The notes: generated by a model not told the origin, from the sequence alone. DNA of 64,000 nucleotides from Anaerotruncus rubiinfantis (GCF_900078395.1 NZ_FKLA01000008.1:248001-312000); one strand, 5' to 3'. Counted from the stretch's first letter, positions 25,464-33,802 are shown. Numbers and translations are program-made.

Positions 25464-25655
25464 GCAAAAATACCCGCACGCGGCGGGCATCTTTGCAGGG
25501 AAACAATATTATTACCCGGGGCATCGGGTGCTGCAAGCTTATCATACTTTAGCGTGCTAATACAATGGGATATATCGTGAATGCGTAACAGAACCAGAAA
25601 GATTGTGAGTTGTCCTAAATATTCGTGTGACCGCAAACGATATCATAAAGCGAAA
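25464..25655 (-). repeat. Dispersed repeat X with a terminal hairpin (related to 30282-30485)
   Basis: About 190 non-coding bases similar in order and sequence to copy Y. The shared parts, read on the plus strand, are a hairpin with GCAAAAAyACCCGC arms, 'gcaggga', 'atcgggtgctgcaag' against 'atcggtgctgcaag', 'ggatatatcgt(g/a)aat' and a tail with 'gccgaaaacgat' against 'accgcaaacgat'. On the minus strand the hairpin is followed by TTTTTGCG, so it can end transcripts of the agmatinase operon. A shorter third match ('acatatcgtaaatgtgaa') lies near 24852. Confidence 0.6.
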
Positions 25656-25787
25656 TTCATGGCTTGATGTGTGTCTGAGCAGAGAAAACAGCCAATTGCT
25701 TTAGCGGACGTATCACTGAAGCAGTGATACGTCCGCGGCCGATCAAATGGTTTTTTAACAACGGGCAGCGAGTGATTAGAAACGCGC

Positions 25788-26753
25788 TTAAAGCGCGGAG
25801 GTCTGTTTGCGTTTCCAGGCGAGCATCGAAAGGAATTCGTGAACGCAGCAGCCGCCGAGATAAGCTGTGATCTGGGTGGGATCGAAGGCGGGAAGCACCT
25901 CGACCAGGTCGAAGCTCACGAAATCGAGGTCCCGGATGCTGCGGGTAAGCTTGAGCCCTTCATAGCTTGTGAAACCGCCCACCTCGATCGTCCCGGTGCC
26001 GGGGGCATAGGCAGGATCAAAGAAATCGATGTCGAAAGTGAAATGGGTTTTCTTGTCCCCGACCGTTTCCAGGATTTTTGCGGCCGCCCAATCGATCCCG
26101 TTTTCATGCAGATCGTGGGCGGTGATGACTGTGAAGCCGAGATCCTCTGACTCACGGATAGTTTCGATCCCGTAGATTCCGCGGATGCCAACCTGGACCG
26201 AATGCCGTGTATCGATCAGGCCCTCTTCGGCCGCCCGCCGGAACATGGTCCCATGAGTCAGGCGGTTCCCGTTTTGGATATCGTTGGTGTCGAGGTGGGA
26301 GTCAAATTGGACGAGCGCGACCGGCCCGTATTTTTTTGCGATGGCCCGCAGCTGCGGCAGCGTGACAGAATGGTCTCCGCCAAGCCCGATCGGCATCACA
26401 CCCTGGCCGACAATCTCGTCGTAGACTTTTTCAATCTCTGCGTGACAGGCAGGCAGAGAGCAGGGATCGGTGTTGACGTCCCCGTAATCCACGCCGGAAA
26501 GGTAGTCGAAGATATCCACTTCCAGATTGGGATTGCCGGAACGCAGCATGATCGACATTTCACGGATTGCGGCGGGCCCGAAGGCGGCGCCGGAACGGAA
26601 GGTCGCGCCGAGATCGCAGGGAATGCCCACGACCGCAAAATCAGCGCCGGAGAGATCGCCGTTCAGAAACGGCAGCTTCATAAAGGTGCGGATGCCGGTG
26701 AACCGTGTGTAGATTTTCGGGTCCAACGGGCAGTATTTTGGCTGTTGTGACAT
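25788..26753 (-). CDS. speB: Agmatinase/arginase-family ureohydrolase
   Basis: A 321-residue binuclear manganese ureohydrolase. The metal motifs are GGDHS (H128), D151-S-H153-L-D155 and D241-I-D243-FFDPAYAPGTGT. The usual DAHxD reads DSHLD here. The start at ATG 26753 has GGAGG seven bases upstream. It is last in a minus-strand row of regulator, YjiH-type transporter and hydrolase, suggesting the transporter brings in its guanidino substrate. Agmatine is the usual guess; guanidinobutyrate or another guanidino acid is equally compatible. Confidence 0.85.
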   Translation of the reverse strand: MSQQPKYCPLDPKIYTRFTGIRTFMKLPFLNGDLSGADFAVVGIPCDLGATFRSGAAFGPAAIREMSIMLRSGNPNLEVDIFDYLSGVDYGDVNTDPCSLPACHAEIEKVYDEIVGQGVMPIGLGGDHSVTLPQLRAIAKKYGPVALVQFDSHLDTNDIQNGNRLTHGTMFRRAAEEGLIDTRHSVQVGIRGIYGIETIRESEDLGFTVITAHDLHENGIDWAAAKILETVGDKKTHFTFDIDFFDPAYAPGTGTIEVGGFTSYEGLKLTRSIRDLDFVSFDLVEVLPAFDPTQITAYLGGCCVHEFLSMLAWKRKQTSAL

Positions 26754-26781
26754 ATGATTTCCTCCAAATGTATCAATTCGG

Positions 26782-28179
26782 TCAGACCAGTACTCCGGCC
26801 ATGACAAGCAGATGCATCACGCCCGCGATCAGCGGGATCGCGATCAGGGTGCGTTCCAGGAAGATGACCACCATTTCCCAAACCTTCACTGGCAGGCCGG
26901 AAATGATCATCACGGCGCCGACCTCGGAGAAGTAGATGATTTGGACGAGCGAAAGCACATGGATAAAAAAACGGGCGGCAAGGCTGATTTCCATTTCAGC
27001 GATCAGCAGGTTTGGCAGGAACATCTCCGCCACGCCGATGAGAGTAGCGGGGGCGATGACCGACGCATCCGGTACGCCGAACAGGTTGAGGAGCGGAACC
27101 ATCGGATAGCCCAGCCAGGTAAAGACCGGTGTATACTCCGCGAGGATCATTCCGATGGTGCCGACCGCAAAGACAATTCCAAGCGCTTTGACACAGAGGA
27201 TCACGCCCTGGGAAAGGCTTTGGAACATCTCCTTCCAGAAGCTCGGCGTTTCGGAGGCCTTCGAGACCGCGCGGTTGAGCGCTTCCCGCCAGATCCCGTG
27301 TTCGTATACCATCTTTTCTTTGCGGGCCGACTCCGGCTGCTCAGTCCCGTCGATATAGATGTCCGGTTTGCGGGAAAGGGGCGGGATGCGCGGCATGATA
27401 AAAGCCATGACAAAGGTGATGACGAAAGTCACGGGATAGATGATGTAGAACAGGTTCATGATGCCGGCGGTCTGGGCGCAGACGGCGGCAAAACTGACGC
27501 TTACCACCGAAAAGGTGGTCGAAATGGTCGCGGCTTCCCGGACGGTATAGCCCTTAGCTTTATAGATGCGGCTGGTCAGGTAGCAGCCGACCGACGAAGT
27601 GCCGACAAAGGAGGCCATCGCGTCGAGCGCACTGCGCCCAGGCAGCTTATAAAGCGGGCGCATCAGCGGCTCAAAAAGCGTCCCGATGAATTCCATCGAG
27701 CCGAACGCGGTCAGCAGAGAGATGAGCGCCGCGCCAAGGGAAATGGTCCAGAGGATGGTTTTGAGAATCCCAACGATCGATCCGCCGGTATCCGGGCCGA
27801 TGATCCATTCCGGACCGCAGTTGAAGATGTACATGATGGCGAAGACAGCGGCAAGGACGTAGCCGATCGCCTGATAGGGGGAAACATCGGAATAGAATTG
27901 ATAAGCCTTTGAATCTTTTTTGGTGCAGAAACGGCAGATGAAATAGGCAATGGAGTTCCCGACGATAATGGCAATGATGAGATAGACCCCGAAATCCCCC
28001 AGCAGACCTTTGAGAAAATCGGTGATCACACCAAAGACGATGTTGGTGGAATCCCCCTGTTTGACCGGACAGAAAAAGACCAGACACCCAAGGAATGTGT
28101 AAAACAGAAACCGCAGCAGTTGTTTTTGATAGACAGCCGGGTCCATACCGGAAAGTTTTGTGTTGTTTTCTTTAGACAT
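26782..28179 (-). CDS. YjiH-family membrane protein (nucleoside-recognition 'Gate' domain)
   Basis: A 465-residue protein with about ten membrane segments. Two Gate-type regions are visible: around SFVGTSSVGCYLTSRIYKAKG and near LIGVAEMFLPNLLIAEMEIS. This matches the YjiH family, found mainly beside amino-acid or amine catabolic genes. The start at ATG 28179 has GAGGAGG upstream. It is 28 bases upstream of the agmatinase-like gene and shares its strand, so the two very probably form one transcript. Substrate and transport activity are inferred from this context. Confidence 0.82.
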   Translation of the reverse strand: MSKENNTKLSGMDPAVYQKQLLRFLFYTFLGCLVFFCPVKQGDSTNIVFGVITDFLKGLLGDFGVYLIIAIIVGNSIAYFICRFCTKKDSKAYQFYSDVSPYQAIGYVLAAVFAIMYIFNCGPEWIIGPDTGGSIVGILKTILWTISLGAALISLLTAFGSMEFIGTLFEPLMRPLYKLPGRSALDAMASFVGTSSVGCYLTSRIYKAKGYTVREAATISTTFSVVSVSFAAVCAQTAGIMNLFYIIYPVTFVITFVMAFIMPRIPPLSRKPDIYIDGTEQPESARKEKMVYEHGIWREALNRAVSKASETPSFWKEMFQSLSQGVILCVKALGIVFAVGTIGMILAEYTPVFTWLGYPMVPLLNLFGVPDASVIAPATLIGVAEMFLPNLLIAEMEISLAARFFIHVLSLVQIIYFSEVGAVMIISGLPVKVWEMVVIFLERTLIAIPLIAGVMHLLVMAGVLV

Positions 28180-28271
28180 GCGTATCCTCCTCTCATAAAT
28201 AAATGGGTCGCACACCCAAACTTTATGTCGGAAGGCCGTCCCATTCGCGCGCATGGTTGGCCGTCAACACC

Positions 28272-29948
28272 CTATTCGTCTTTGGTTTGGTCGCGGATTC
28301 CAAGCCGTTCGAGCTTGCGGTAGAAGGTTGCTTTGCTAATGCCCAACGCCTGGATCGCTTTCTGCTTTCCGCCCGGCAGCCCTTCGAAATCTCGGAGCGC
28401 CTTGCGTATGGTTTGTTTTTCAATTTCCTTCAGGTCATAAATCTGCGGCGGACGGCTGAGCTTCTGCCGGATTGGATGGGGCAGGCTGGACACAGATACC
28501 CGCCGGTCAAAATCATGCTCGCAGACGATGGCGGAAATGGTATTTTCGAGTTCCCGCACGTTCCCTGGCCACGGATAGGCGATAAAAAGCTGGATGACAT
28601 CCCGCTCAAAGGCCACCATCTTGCCGGAACGGCGGTTGGCGGCGGCAAGCAGCTGCCGCACCAGCAGGGGGATATCCTCCCGGCGGCTGCGCAGAGGCGG
28701 AACAAAGATAGTGAAGGACTCAAGTGCATAACACAGTTCTCCAAGAAACCCTCCGCTTTGGGCCAGCTGGTGCAGATCCTGGTTGGAGGAAGCGATCACT
28801 CGGACAGTCCGGTTGGGATCTTCGATCGTTGCAAGCAGCCGCTGTTGAAGATGCGGCGGCAGAAGGGTGATTTCATCGATGAAAAGCGTGCCGTTGGGGG
28901 CGGTTTCCAATGCGCTGAACAGTTCCCGTTCAAGCAGGCTGTCCGCGGTGATGTGGCAGGGAATTGTTTTAAAAGGTTCCTCCCGGCGCTTGCTTTTATA
29001 ATGGATGAGCGACCCCAGTACTTTTTTTCCACTGCCGACCTCCCCAAGAATGAGCACGTCGGAATCGAGCGCGGCAAAGCGTTCACATTGCTCCCGCATG
29101 GCGATGGTGCGGGGGCTGCTCCCTTCGAGAAAGTGGACGTTGAAATCGTCCAGGAAGCTGAACTCATAAAAACCGTCCCGTTTCCGGTCAAGCCCCTGGA
29201 ACAGGAAAACCTTGCAGAGTTCATTGCGCTCGTTTCGCAGGATGTGCACCTCCCCTGAAAGGGTGAACTGCTTTTCCCGAATCCGCACAAGATATTCCGC
29301 CGCGCTGGTGCCGAGGATACTGGTGCATTGGATAATCGAAAACTGTCGGATTTTTTCCAGGTATTGGATTTGCGAAAGGGAATTCGCAAGCAGCAGCTCT
29401 GCCTTGTGATTGAGATACTGCACATGGTTTTGTGAATCGAGCAGGATCACCCCGTCGCTGATCAGGTTGATCAATTTTTCCCGAAGGCTGGAAAGGAGCT
29501 CTTCCTGCCGGGAGATGTCATATTCCCGCGCCTTGCTGGCGATCAGGTCGGCGATATTTTCCAGGAAGGCGATGTAATTGTCGATGTTTTGGCAGAGCGC
29601 TTCCTTGCGCGCAAGATCGGTGGTGGTGATGGAGATCACACCGATCGCGGCCCCGTCCAACAGGATGGGACAGGTGATTTCCACCTTGTCGTCGCAGTGG
29701 TCAAGGTTGCTGCATCCAGCGCAGCGTTCATGTTCGCGGGGATGATCGATAAGGAGTGTCTGCCGGTGGGTAAGAACCCATTGGTAGGAATTTCCCTGCC
29801 GGTAGAAGTCATGGGCATACTTGCCGGTGCCGGAAACACGCAGCAGTTTATAATCAATAATGTCAACCTCCACATGCAGAAGGTCTGCGATGACTTTGAC
29901 ATATTGATCGACGCTGGGTTTAATTTTGGTCAGGCTGAACAGGTTCAT
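28272..29948 (-). CDS. Bacterial enhancer-binding-protein-like regulator without GAFTGA loop
   Basis: A 558-residue regulator. The N-terminal sensory part has four cysteines (C76, C79, C85, C93), a possible metal or redox site, followed by a PAS-like region (about 160-260). The AAA+ domain has a Walker A GEVGSGKK (302-309) and Walker B GTLFIDEI (353-360), then RVIASSNQDL, RSRREDIP and WPGNVRELEN. A Fis-type HTH ends the protein (KAIQALGISKATFYRKLERLG). Between ELF (342-344) and Walker B only about ten residues remain, so the GAFTGA loop that contacts sigma-54 is deleted. It is upstream of yjiH-speB on the same strand and is their likely regulator. Confidence 0.85.
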   Translation of the reverse strand: MNLFSLTKIKPSVDQYVKVIADLLHVEVDIIDYKLLRVSGTGKYAHDFYRQGNSYQWVLTHRQTLLIDHPREHERCAGCSNLDHCDDKVEITCPILLDGAAIGVISITTTDLARKEALCQNIDNYIAFLENIADLIASKAREYDISRQEELLSSLREKLINLISDGVILLDSQNHVQYLNHKAELLLANSLSQIQYLEKIRQFSIIQCTSILGTSAAEYLVRIREKQFTLSGEVHILRNERNELCKVFLFQGLDRKRDGFYEFSFLDDFNVHFLEGSSPRTIAMREQCERFAALDSDVLILGEVGSGKKVLGSLIHYKSKRREEPFKTIPCHITADSLLERELFSALETAPNGTLFIDEITLLPPHLQQRLLATIEDPNRTVRVIASSNQDLHQLAQSGGFLGELCYALESFTIFVPPLRSRREDIPLLVRQLLAAANRRSGKMVAFERDVIQLFIAYPWPGNVRELENTISAIVCEHDFDRRVSVSSLPHPIRQKLSRPPQIYDLKEIEKQTIRKALRDFEGLPGGKQKAIQALGISKATFYRKLERLGIRDQTKDE

Positions 29949-30137
29949 ATGGCCACCCCTTGATTTTTATTATAAAGATAACGATATTGCGCGCAACCGA
30001 AAATGCGCCCTTTTGGATTGATAGTTGTGCCCAGACAGAAAAAGGTCTCAAAACAAAACTTTCCCCCACAGCAATTCAAGGATAGAAGAATATAGTTTGT
30101 ATGTAAAGTATGCGCCAGGAGCCTGCTGTTCTTCATC

Positions 30138-30167
30138 AAAAAACGCCCGGGTTTTAGAACCCGGGCG
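30138..30167 (-). terminator. Terminator on the minus strand
   Basis: CGCCCGGGTT (30144-30153) and AACCCGGGCG (30158-30167) form a perfect ten-bp stem with loop TTAG. Six T follow on the minus strand. It isolates the regulator gene at 28272-29948 from transcription arriving from the ferredoxin gene. Confidence 0.8.
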
Positions 30168-30281
30168 AGGACGCATTTCAATTTAGATTTCCCCACCGCA
30201 ATCTGGATGGGGACGAATGAATCCCGGAACTTGTAGGATTGCGCATCCATAAAACTGCGCACAGCTCCGAATCCTGCGGAC

Positions 30282-30485
30282 GTCTCCCTGCAAAAACACC
30301 CGCTTTACGCGGGTGTTTTTGCAGGGAGACGATTATATTTCTAACATCGGTGCTGCAAGTTTACCATATATTAGCATATCGCTGAATTGGATATATCGTA
30401 AATATGAATCCAAATTTAAAAGATTGTATGTTCGCCTAAATTTTCAAGTGGCCGAAAACGATTCCCTATGGCAAAATGAATGGGT
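30282..30485 (-). repeat. Dispersed repeat Y beginning with a perfect 22-bp hairpin
   Basis: A perfect 22-bp stem (30282-30303, 30309-30330) with loop TTTAC is followed by about 155 AT-rich bases similar to repeat X (25464-25655). Both copies have the same orientation. Read on the minus strand the hairpin would sit at the 3' end of the element, like a transcript terminator, downstream of the ferredoxin gene. The rest of 29949-30557 contains only the terminator at 30138-30167 and unassigned sequence. Confidence 0.65.
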
Positions 30486-30557
30486 GTGGGGATGAAACCA
30501 TTTTGGCACTGTTCAGACGTTTTCCGTTCTGTGTCTGCGGCGGAATGATCCGGCTTT

Positions 30558-31256
30558 TTATTCCGAGAGGATCTGCCCATTGGTGGAGATGACCACCACG
30601 TGCCAGGGTAGGAATTTGCCGCTTGCCTGCAGTGCGCGCTTAACCGCGTTTTCAATTCCACCGCAGCAGGGGACCTCCATACGCACAACGGTGACGCTGT
30701 GGATGTCATTTTGCCGGATGATTTCGGTGAGCTTCTCGGCGTAATCGCCTTCATCCAGCTTGGGGCAGCCAATCAGTGCCACCCGGCCACGGATGAAGCG
30801 GCGGTGGAAGTAGCCGTAGGCAAAGGCGGTGCAGTCAGCGGCGATTAGCAGATCCGCGCCGGTGAAATAGGGCGCGTTGACTGGGGCAAGTTTGATTTGC
30901 ACTGGCCACTGGGAAAGTTCGCTGCAGGCAGGCTCCGCGGCTAAAGCGGTCTGCTCGGGCGTGCGGCGGATGTGTTTGCTTTGACTGCCCGGACAGCCGC
31001 AGGGGAGCGGCGCGGCCGCTTGCTTGGCGGCCATCACTGCCGCGTGGTCGTAAGCGGGGGCCTCCCGTTCCTCAAAGGTGATCGCCCCGGTGGGGCAGGC
31101 CGGAAGGCAGTCGCCCAACCCATCGCAGTAGTCCTCGCGCAGCAGTTTGGCTTTGCCGTTTACCATCCCGATGGCGCCTTCATGGCAGGCCTCGGCGCAC
31201 AGGCCGCAGCCGTTGCATTTGTTCTCATCAATTTTTATAATTTTGCGTTTCATCAT
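30558..31256 (-). CDS. 4Fe-4S ferredoxin-type protein
   Basis: A 232-residue protein. The N-terminal ferredoxin domain has CNGCGLCAEACHEGAI and CDGLGDCLPACPTGAI, the latter a form often seen in this family. A second domain has CGCPGSQS, GADLLIAADCTAFAYGYFH, IGCPKLDE and CCGG, suggesting further cysteine ligation or redox chemistry. GAGG precedes the start; ATG 31256 or 31253. It diverges from a Crp/Fnr gene, with a palindrome centred 41.5 bases upstream of its predicted start point. A role in redox or nitrosative stress response is plausible; no hcp gene is adjacent. Confidence 0.82.
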   Translation of the reverse strand: MMKRKIIKIDENKCNGCGLCAEACHEGAIGMVNGKAKLLREDYCDGLGDCLPACPTGAITFEEREAPAYDHAAVMAAKQAAAPLPCGCPGSQSKHIRRTPEQTALAAEPACSELSQWPVQIKLAPVNAPYFTGADLLIAADCTAFAYGYFHRRFIRGRVALIGCPKLDEGDYAEKLTEIIRQNDIHSVTVVRMEVPCCGGIENAVKRALQASGKFLPWHVVVISTNGQILSE

Positions 31257-31327
31257 GCAAACCTCTTTCTTTTCCAAAGCCTCTGGTTTTCCGGTTTCTC
31301 TGTGGAATATTGTCTTGCGGCAAAGAT

Positions 31328-31391
31328 ACTATAACATAAGGGGGGCCGTTTGTATGTTGCAGTTGCAACATACAGCGTTTTTTGATATGCT
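31328..31391. promoter_or_regulatory. Divergent promoters with Crp/Fnr-type operator
   Basis: GTATGTTGCA (31352-31361), GT, TGCAACATAC (31364-31373) is a palindrome with perfect ten-base arms. For the regulator (plus strand), TTGCAA (31363-31368), 17 bp, TATGCT (31386-31391) overlaps it. For the ferredoxin gene (minus strand) a TATAGT -10 (31333-31328) has no -35 box, and the palindrome centre lies about 41.5 bases from the predicted start point, the class II activator position. Confidence 0.7.
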
Positions 31392-31422
31392 GAAAAGAAT
31401 GAACCGCAAAGGGGGCAGAAAT

Positions 31423-32055
31423 TTGGAGCTGTTTGGGGAAATCGGGGAACAGGAACGGGATTCCATGCTGCGGTGTCTGGGCGCGGTCACCCAGAAATAC
31501 CGGAAAAATGAATATATCTTCCTGGAAGGGGAACGGCTGCACCGGATCGGCGTGGTGATGTCCGGGATGGTGCAGATGGTCAAGGAGGACGTCTGGGGGC
31601 AGAAAAGCATCCTGCTTTCGATCGGACCGGGCGAGGTGTTCGGGGAGAGCTTTGTCTGTGGGGAACAGACCGGCAGTATTGTTTCCTTCCCGGCCGCGAG
31701 CGACTGCACGGTGCTGCTGCTGGATTTTTACCGGGTCCTGCACACCTGCGGCGCGTCCTGCGAGTTTCATCAGCGGCTGATCGAAAATATGGTGAAGCTC
31801 CTGGCACGCAAAAATGTCCTACTGATGGAAAAGATGGAGATCATCTCAAAAAAAACTCTGAGGGAGCGGATCCTTGTCTGGGCATCCCAACAGGCGCAGA
31901 GAAACGGCTCGCGGCGGTTCATAAGTCCGATGGGACGCACCGCGCTGGCTGATTATCTCTGCGCGGACCGCAGCGCGCTGAGCCGCGAGCTGGCCCGTAT
32001 GCGCGCGGAAGGGATCATCGACTTTGACAAAATCAATTTTGAGTTGAAGGAATAA
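31423..32055 (+). CDS. Crp/Fnr-family transcriptional regulator
   Basis: The N-terminal cyclic-nucleotide-type beta barrel (KNEYIFLEGERLHRIGVVMSG, then SILLSIGPGEVFGESFVCG) and C-terminal winged helix (MGRTALADYLCADRSALSRELARMRAEGIIDFD) define the family. No N-terminal cysteine cluster of Fnr type is present. Start choice: TTG 31423 has AAAGGGGG eight bases upstream and lies downstream of the promoter. ATG 31387 lies inside the predicted -10 box and ATG 31354 inside the operator, so they are less likely. It probably activates the ferredoxin gene and represses itself. Confidence 0.85.
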   Translation: MELFGEIGEQERDSMLRCLGAVTQKYRKNEYIFLEGERLHRIGVVMSGMVQMVKEDVWGQKSILLSIGPGEVFGESFVCGEQTGSIVSFPAASDCTVLLLDFYRVLHTCGASCEFHQRLIENMVKLLARKNVLLMEKMEIISKKTLRERILVWASQQAQRNGSRRFISPMGRTALADYLCADRSALSRELARMRAEGIIDFDKINFELKE

Positions 32056-32091
32056 AGGGAATTCCCCGTTACACCGGGGGATTCCCTTTGC
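32054..32091 (+). terminator. Terminator after the Crp/Fnr gene
   Basis: AAAGGGAATTCCCC and GGGGGATTCCCTTT arms form a long imperfect hairpin overlapping the stop codon. The remaining 220 bases up to 32315 hold only the leader of the next gene (GGAGG at about 32304). Confidence 0.65.
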
Positions 32092-32315
32092 GGGATTTAC
32101 GGCCTGGAATCAGGAAAAACGGCATATTTCCGGCGGGCGGCTTCTGCCGCGCCGCATCGAATGTGTCACAGAAAGCGCATGAATAGCCAATGGTATCAAA
32201 TTGGAAACTATCGCACAATAAAGTGCTTACTTTACAGCGGGGATATTCGGGCTTATCATGAAAACAAAGGCGGTGAAAAGCCGCCGGAAACATCAGACGC
32301 AATGGAGGTCATATC

Positions 32316-32717
32316 ATGAACGAAGTCGTAAAATTCCTGTCCGAAAACCCGGTGCAATATCTTGCCACGGTAGGCCGTGACGGCAAAGCAAAATGCCGCC
32401 CTTTCATGTTCTGTTTTGAGCGGGAAGGAAAGCTCTGGTTCTGTACCAACAATACCAAAGAAGTCTATCAGGACATCCAAAAAAATCCGTACATTGAAAT
32501 TTCGGTTTCCAGCGCCGACTTTGCCTGGCTCCGCCTGAACGGCAGAGCGGTGTTTGAAAATAACCGGGCGGTCAAGGAGGGCTGTATGCATAATCCAATC
32601 GTCCAAGGCCAATATCAAACCGCTGACAACCCGATTTTTGTGGTGTTTTATCTGGCGGATGCCCATGCGGTTATCGCTGACTTTTCCGGCGAGCCGCCCA
32701 GGGAGTTCAACCTTTGA
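32316..32717 (+). CDS. Pyridoxamine 5'-phosphate oxidase-like flavin-binding protein
   Basis: A 133-residue split-barrel protein: MNEVVKFLSENPVQYLATVG, GKAKCRPFMFCFEREGKLWFCTNNTKEVYQDIQKNPYIEISV, then AWLRLNGRAVFEN. This is the PNPOx-like fold that binds FMN or F420; such stand-alone proteins in Clostridia are usually annotated as such without a known substrate. GGAGG is seven bases before the ATG, and a strong terminator follows, so it is monocistronic. Confidence 0.85.
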   Translation: MNEVVKFLSENPVQYLATVGRDGKAKCRPFMFCFEREGKLWFCTNNTKEVYQDIQKNPYIEISVSSADFAWLRLNGRAVFENNRAVKEGCMHNPIVQGQYQTADNPIFVVFYLADAHAVIADFSGEPPREFNL

Positions 32718-32729
32718 GAAAATGCTGGA

Positions 32730-32767
32730 AGGCCCCGGCGCACAGCGGGCGCGCCGGGGCCTTTTTC
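32730..32767 (+). terminator. Terminator after the PNPOx-like gene
   Basis: AGGCCCCGGCGC (32730-32741) and GCGCCGGGGCCT (32751-32762) form a perfect 12-bp stem followed by five T. Confidence 0.9.
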
Positions 32768-32986
32768 ATATGTGTCCGGACCCGCGCGGCTTTACGCGTG
32801 CTGGATTTTGCAGTAAAATGAAAAAAGAATGCTTATCGTGCAAACTTCGAAAACCCTCCGTGTTTTGCAGCAGGAGATCTGTTTTTGCGATGTCCGCAAG
32901 GGTTTCGGCAGGAGCGCTGCTTGCACAGCGGCAAATGCGCGCGGGCTGTCCGCGGCGTGAGATTCTAAAAAGACAGGGGTGAATGC

Positions 32987-33802
32987 ATGGAACGTTTGGA
33001 ACAGATCGAATATTGTATCCGGATGCTGCTCCGTGATCTGCCGCAGTATGCTGCGTGGGCGGAAAGCTTCCCGCCGGACGAACCTTCCCGGCGCCGGCTG
33101 CTGCGCAGTCTGATGAATCTGCGTCCCGCATGGCCCCTGCGGACGGATTTTCTCGCGGCGCAGGATGAAATCCTGCGCGCAGAACGGGAGGAGAAAGGTG
33201 TGGTGGATGCCGCGGGCCTGCCGGTGACCTGCGCAGACCCGCGGCTTGCGTTGTGGCGGGGCGATATCACCAGGCTTCGGGCCGATGCGATTGTGAACGC
33301 TGCGAACAGCGCCTTGCTGGGGTGTTTTTATCCCTGTCACGGCTGTATCGACAATGCCATCCATTCGGCCGCGGGATTGCAGCTGCGGGACGCATGCAAC
33401 CGGATAATGGCTGCGCAGGGACATGAGGAACCCACCGGTCAGGCAAAGCTGACCGAAGGCTACAACCTGCCGGCGAAATATGTCCTGCATACGGTGGGGC
33501 CGGTAGTTTGCGGGAAGCTTACGGCAAAGGACTGCCGGCTGCTTGCCGGATGTTACCGCTCCTGCCTGGAGCTGGCGAACGAAAACAGGCTTGCCAGTGT
33601 GGCGTTCTGCTGTATTTCAACGGGGGAATTCCATTTTCCAAACGAAAAAGCCGCGCAGATTGCGGTGGAAACGGTTCGGGCGTTTCTGGACCGCACCGGC
33701 AGCGGCATGAAGGTGATATTCAATGTTTTTAAAGAGGTTGACTACCGGATCTACCAGCAACTGCTCGGAACAGGCCGGCCGGCTGCGGGAACTCCTCGAT
33801 AA
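32987..33802 (+). CDS. Zinc-containing macrodomain ADP-ribosyl hydrolase
   Basis: A 271-residue protein. The N-terminal 80 residues are helical; the macrodomain begins with LALWRGDITRLRADAIVNAANSALLG (88-112, in part). CFYPCHGCIDNAIHSAAG (113-130) carries the cysteine/histidine zinc ligands of the SirTM-linked macrodomain class, and LHTVGP and SISTG-like CISTGEFHFPN complete the fold. Family members remove ADP-ribose from proteins modified by the neighbouring SirTM. GGGGTGA precedes the ATG, and the 3' end overlaps the sirtuin gene by 80 bases. Confidence 0.9.
   Translation: MERLEQIEYCIRMLLRDLPQYAAWAESFPPDEPSRRRLLRSLMNLRPAWPLRTDFLAAQDEILRAEREEKGVVDAAGLPVTCADPRLALWRGDITRLRADAIVNAANSALLGCFYPCHGCIDNAIHSAAGLQLRDACNRIMAAQGHEEPTGQAKLTEGYNLPAKYVLHTVGPVVCGKLTAKDCRLLAGCYRSCLELANENRLASVAFCCISTGEFHFPNEKAAQIAVETVRAFLDRTGSGMKVIFNVFKEVDYRIYQQLLGTGRPAAGTPR

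Noticed and set aside
23403..25700. Integrative element with attachment sites at tRNA-Leu
   Set aside because: No integrase gene and no second copy of the tRNA 3' end found in the window; only the base composition is suggestive.
25464..30485. CRISPR array or composite transposon formed by repeats X and Y
   Set aside because: Only two or three diverged copies, too long and too far apart for CRISPR; no transposase between them.
32069..32302. A minus-strand cysteine-containing frame of 77 codons between crp and the PNPOx gene
   Set aside because: It runs through the crp terminator and has no clear start site; composition does not support it.
32818..32985. A 55-codon frame with four cysteines near its start (KKECLSCKLRKPSVFC)
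   Set aside because: No ribosome binding site; it follows a strong terminator and ends at the start of the macrodomain gene.
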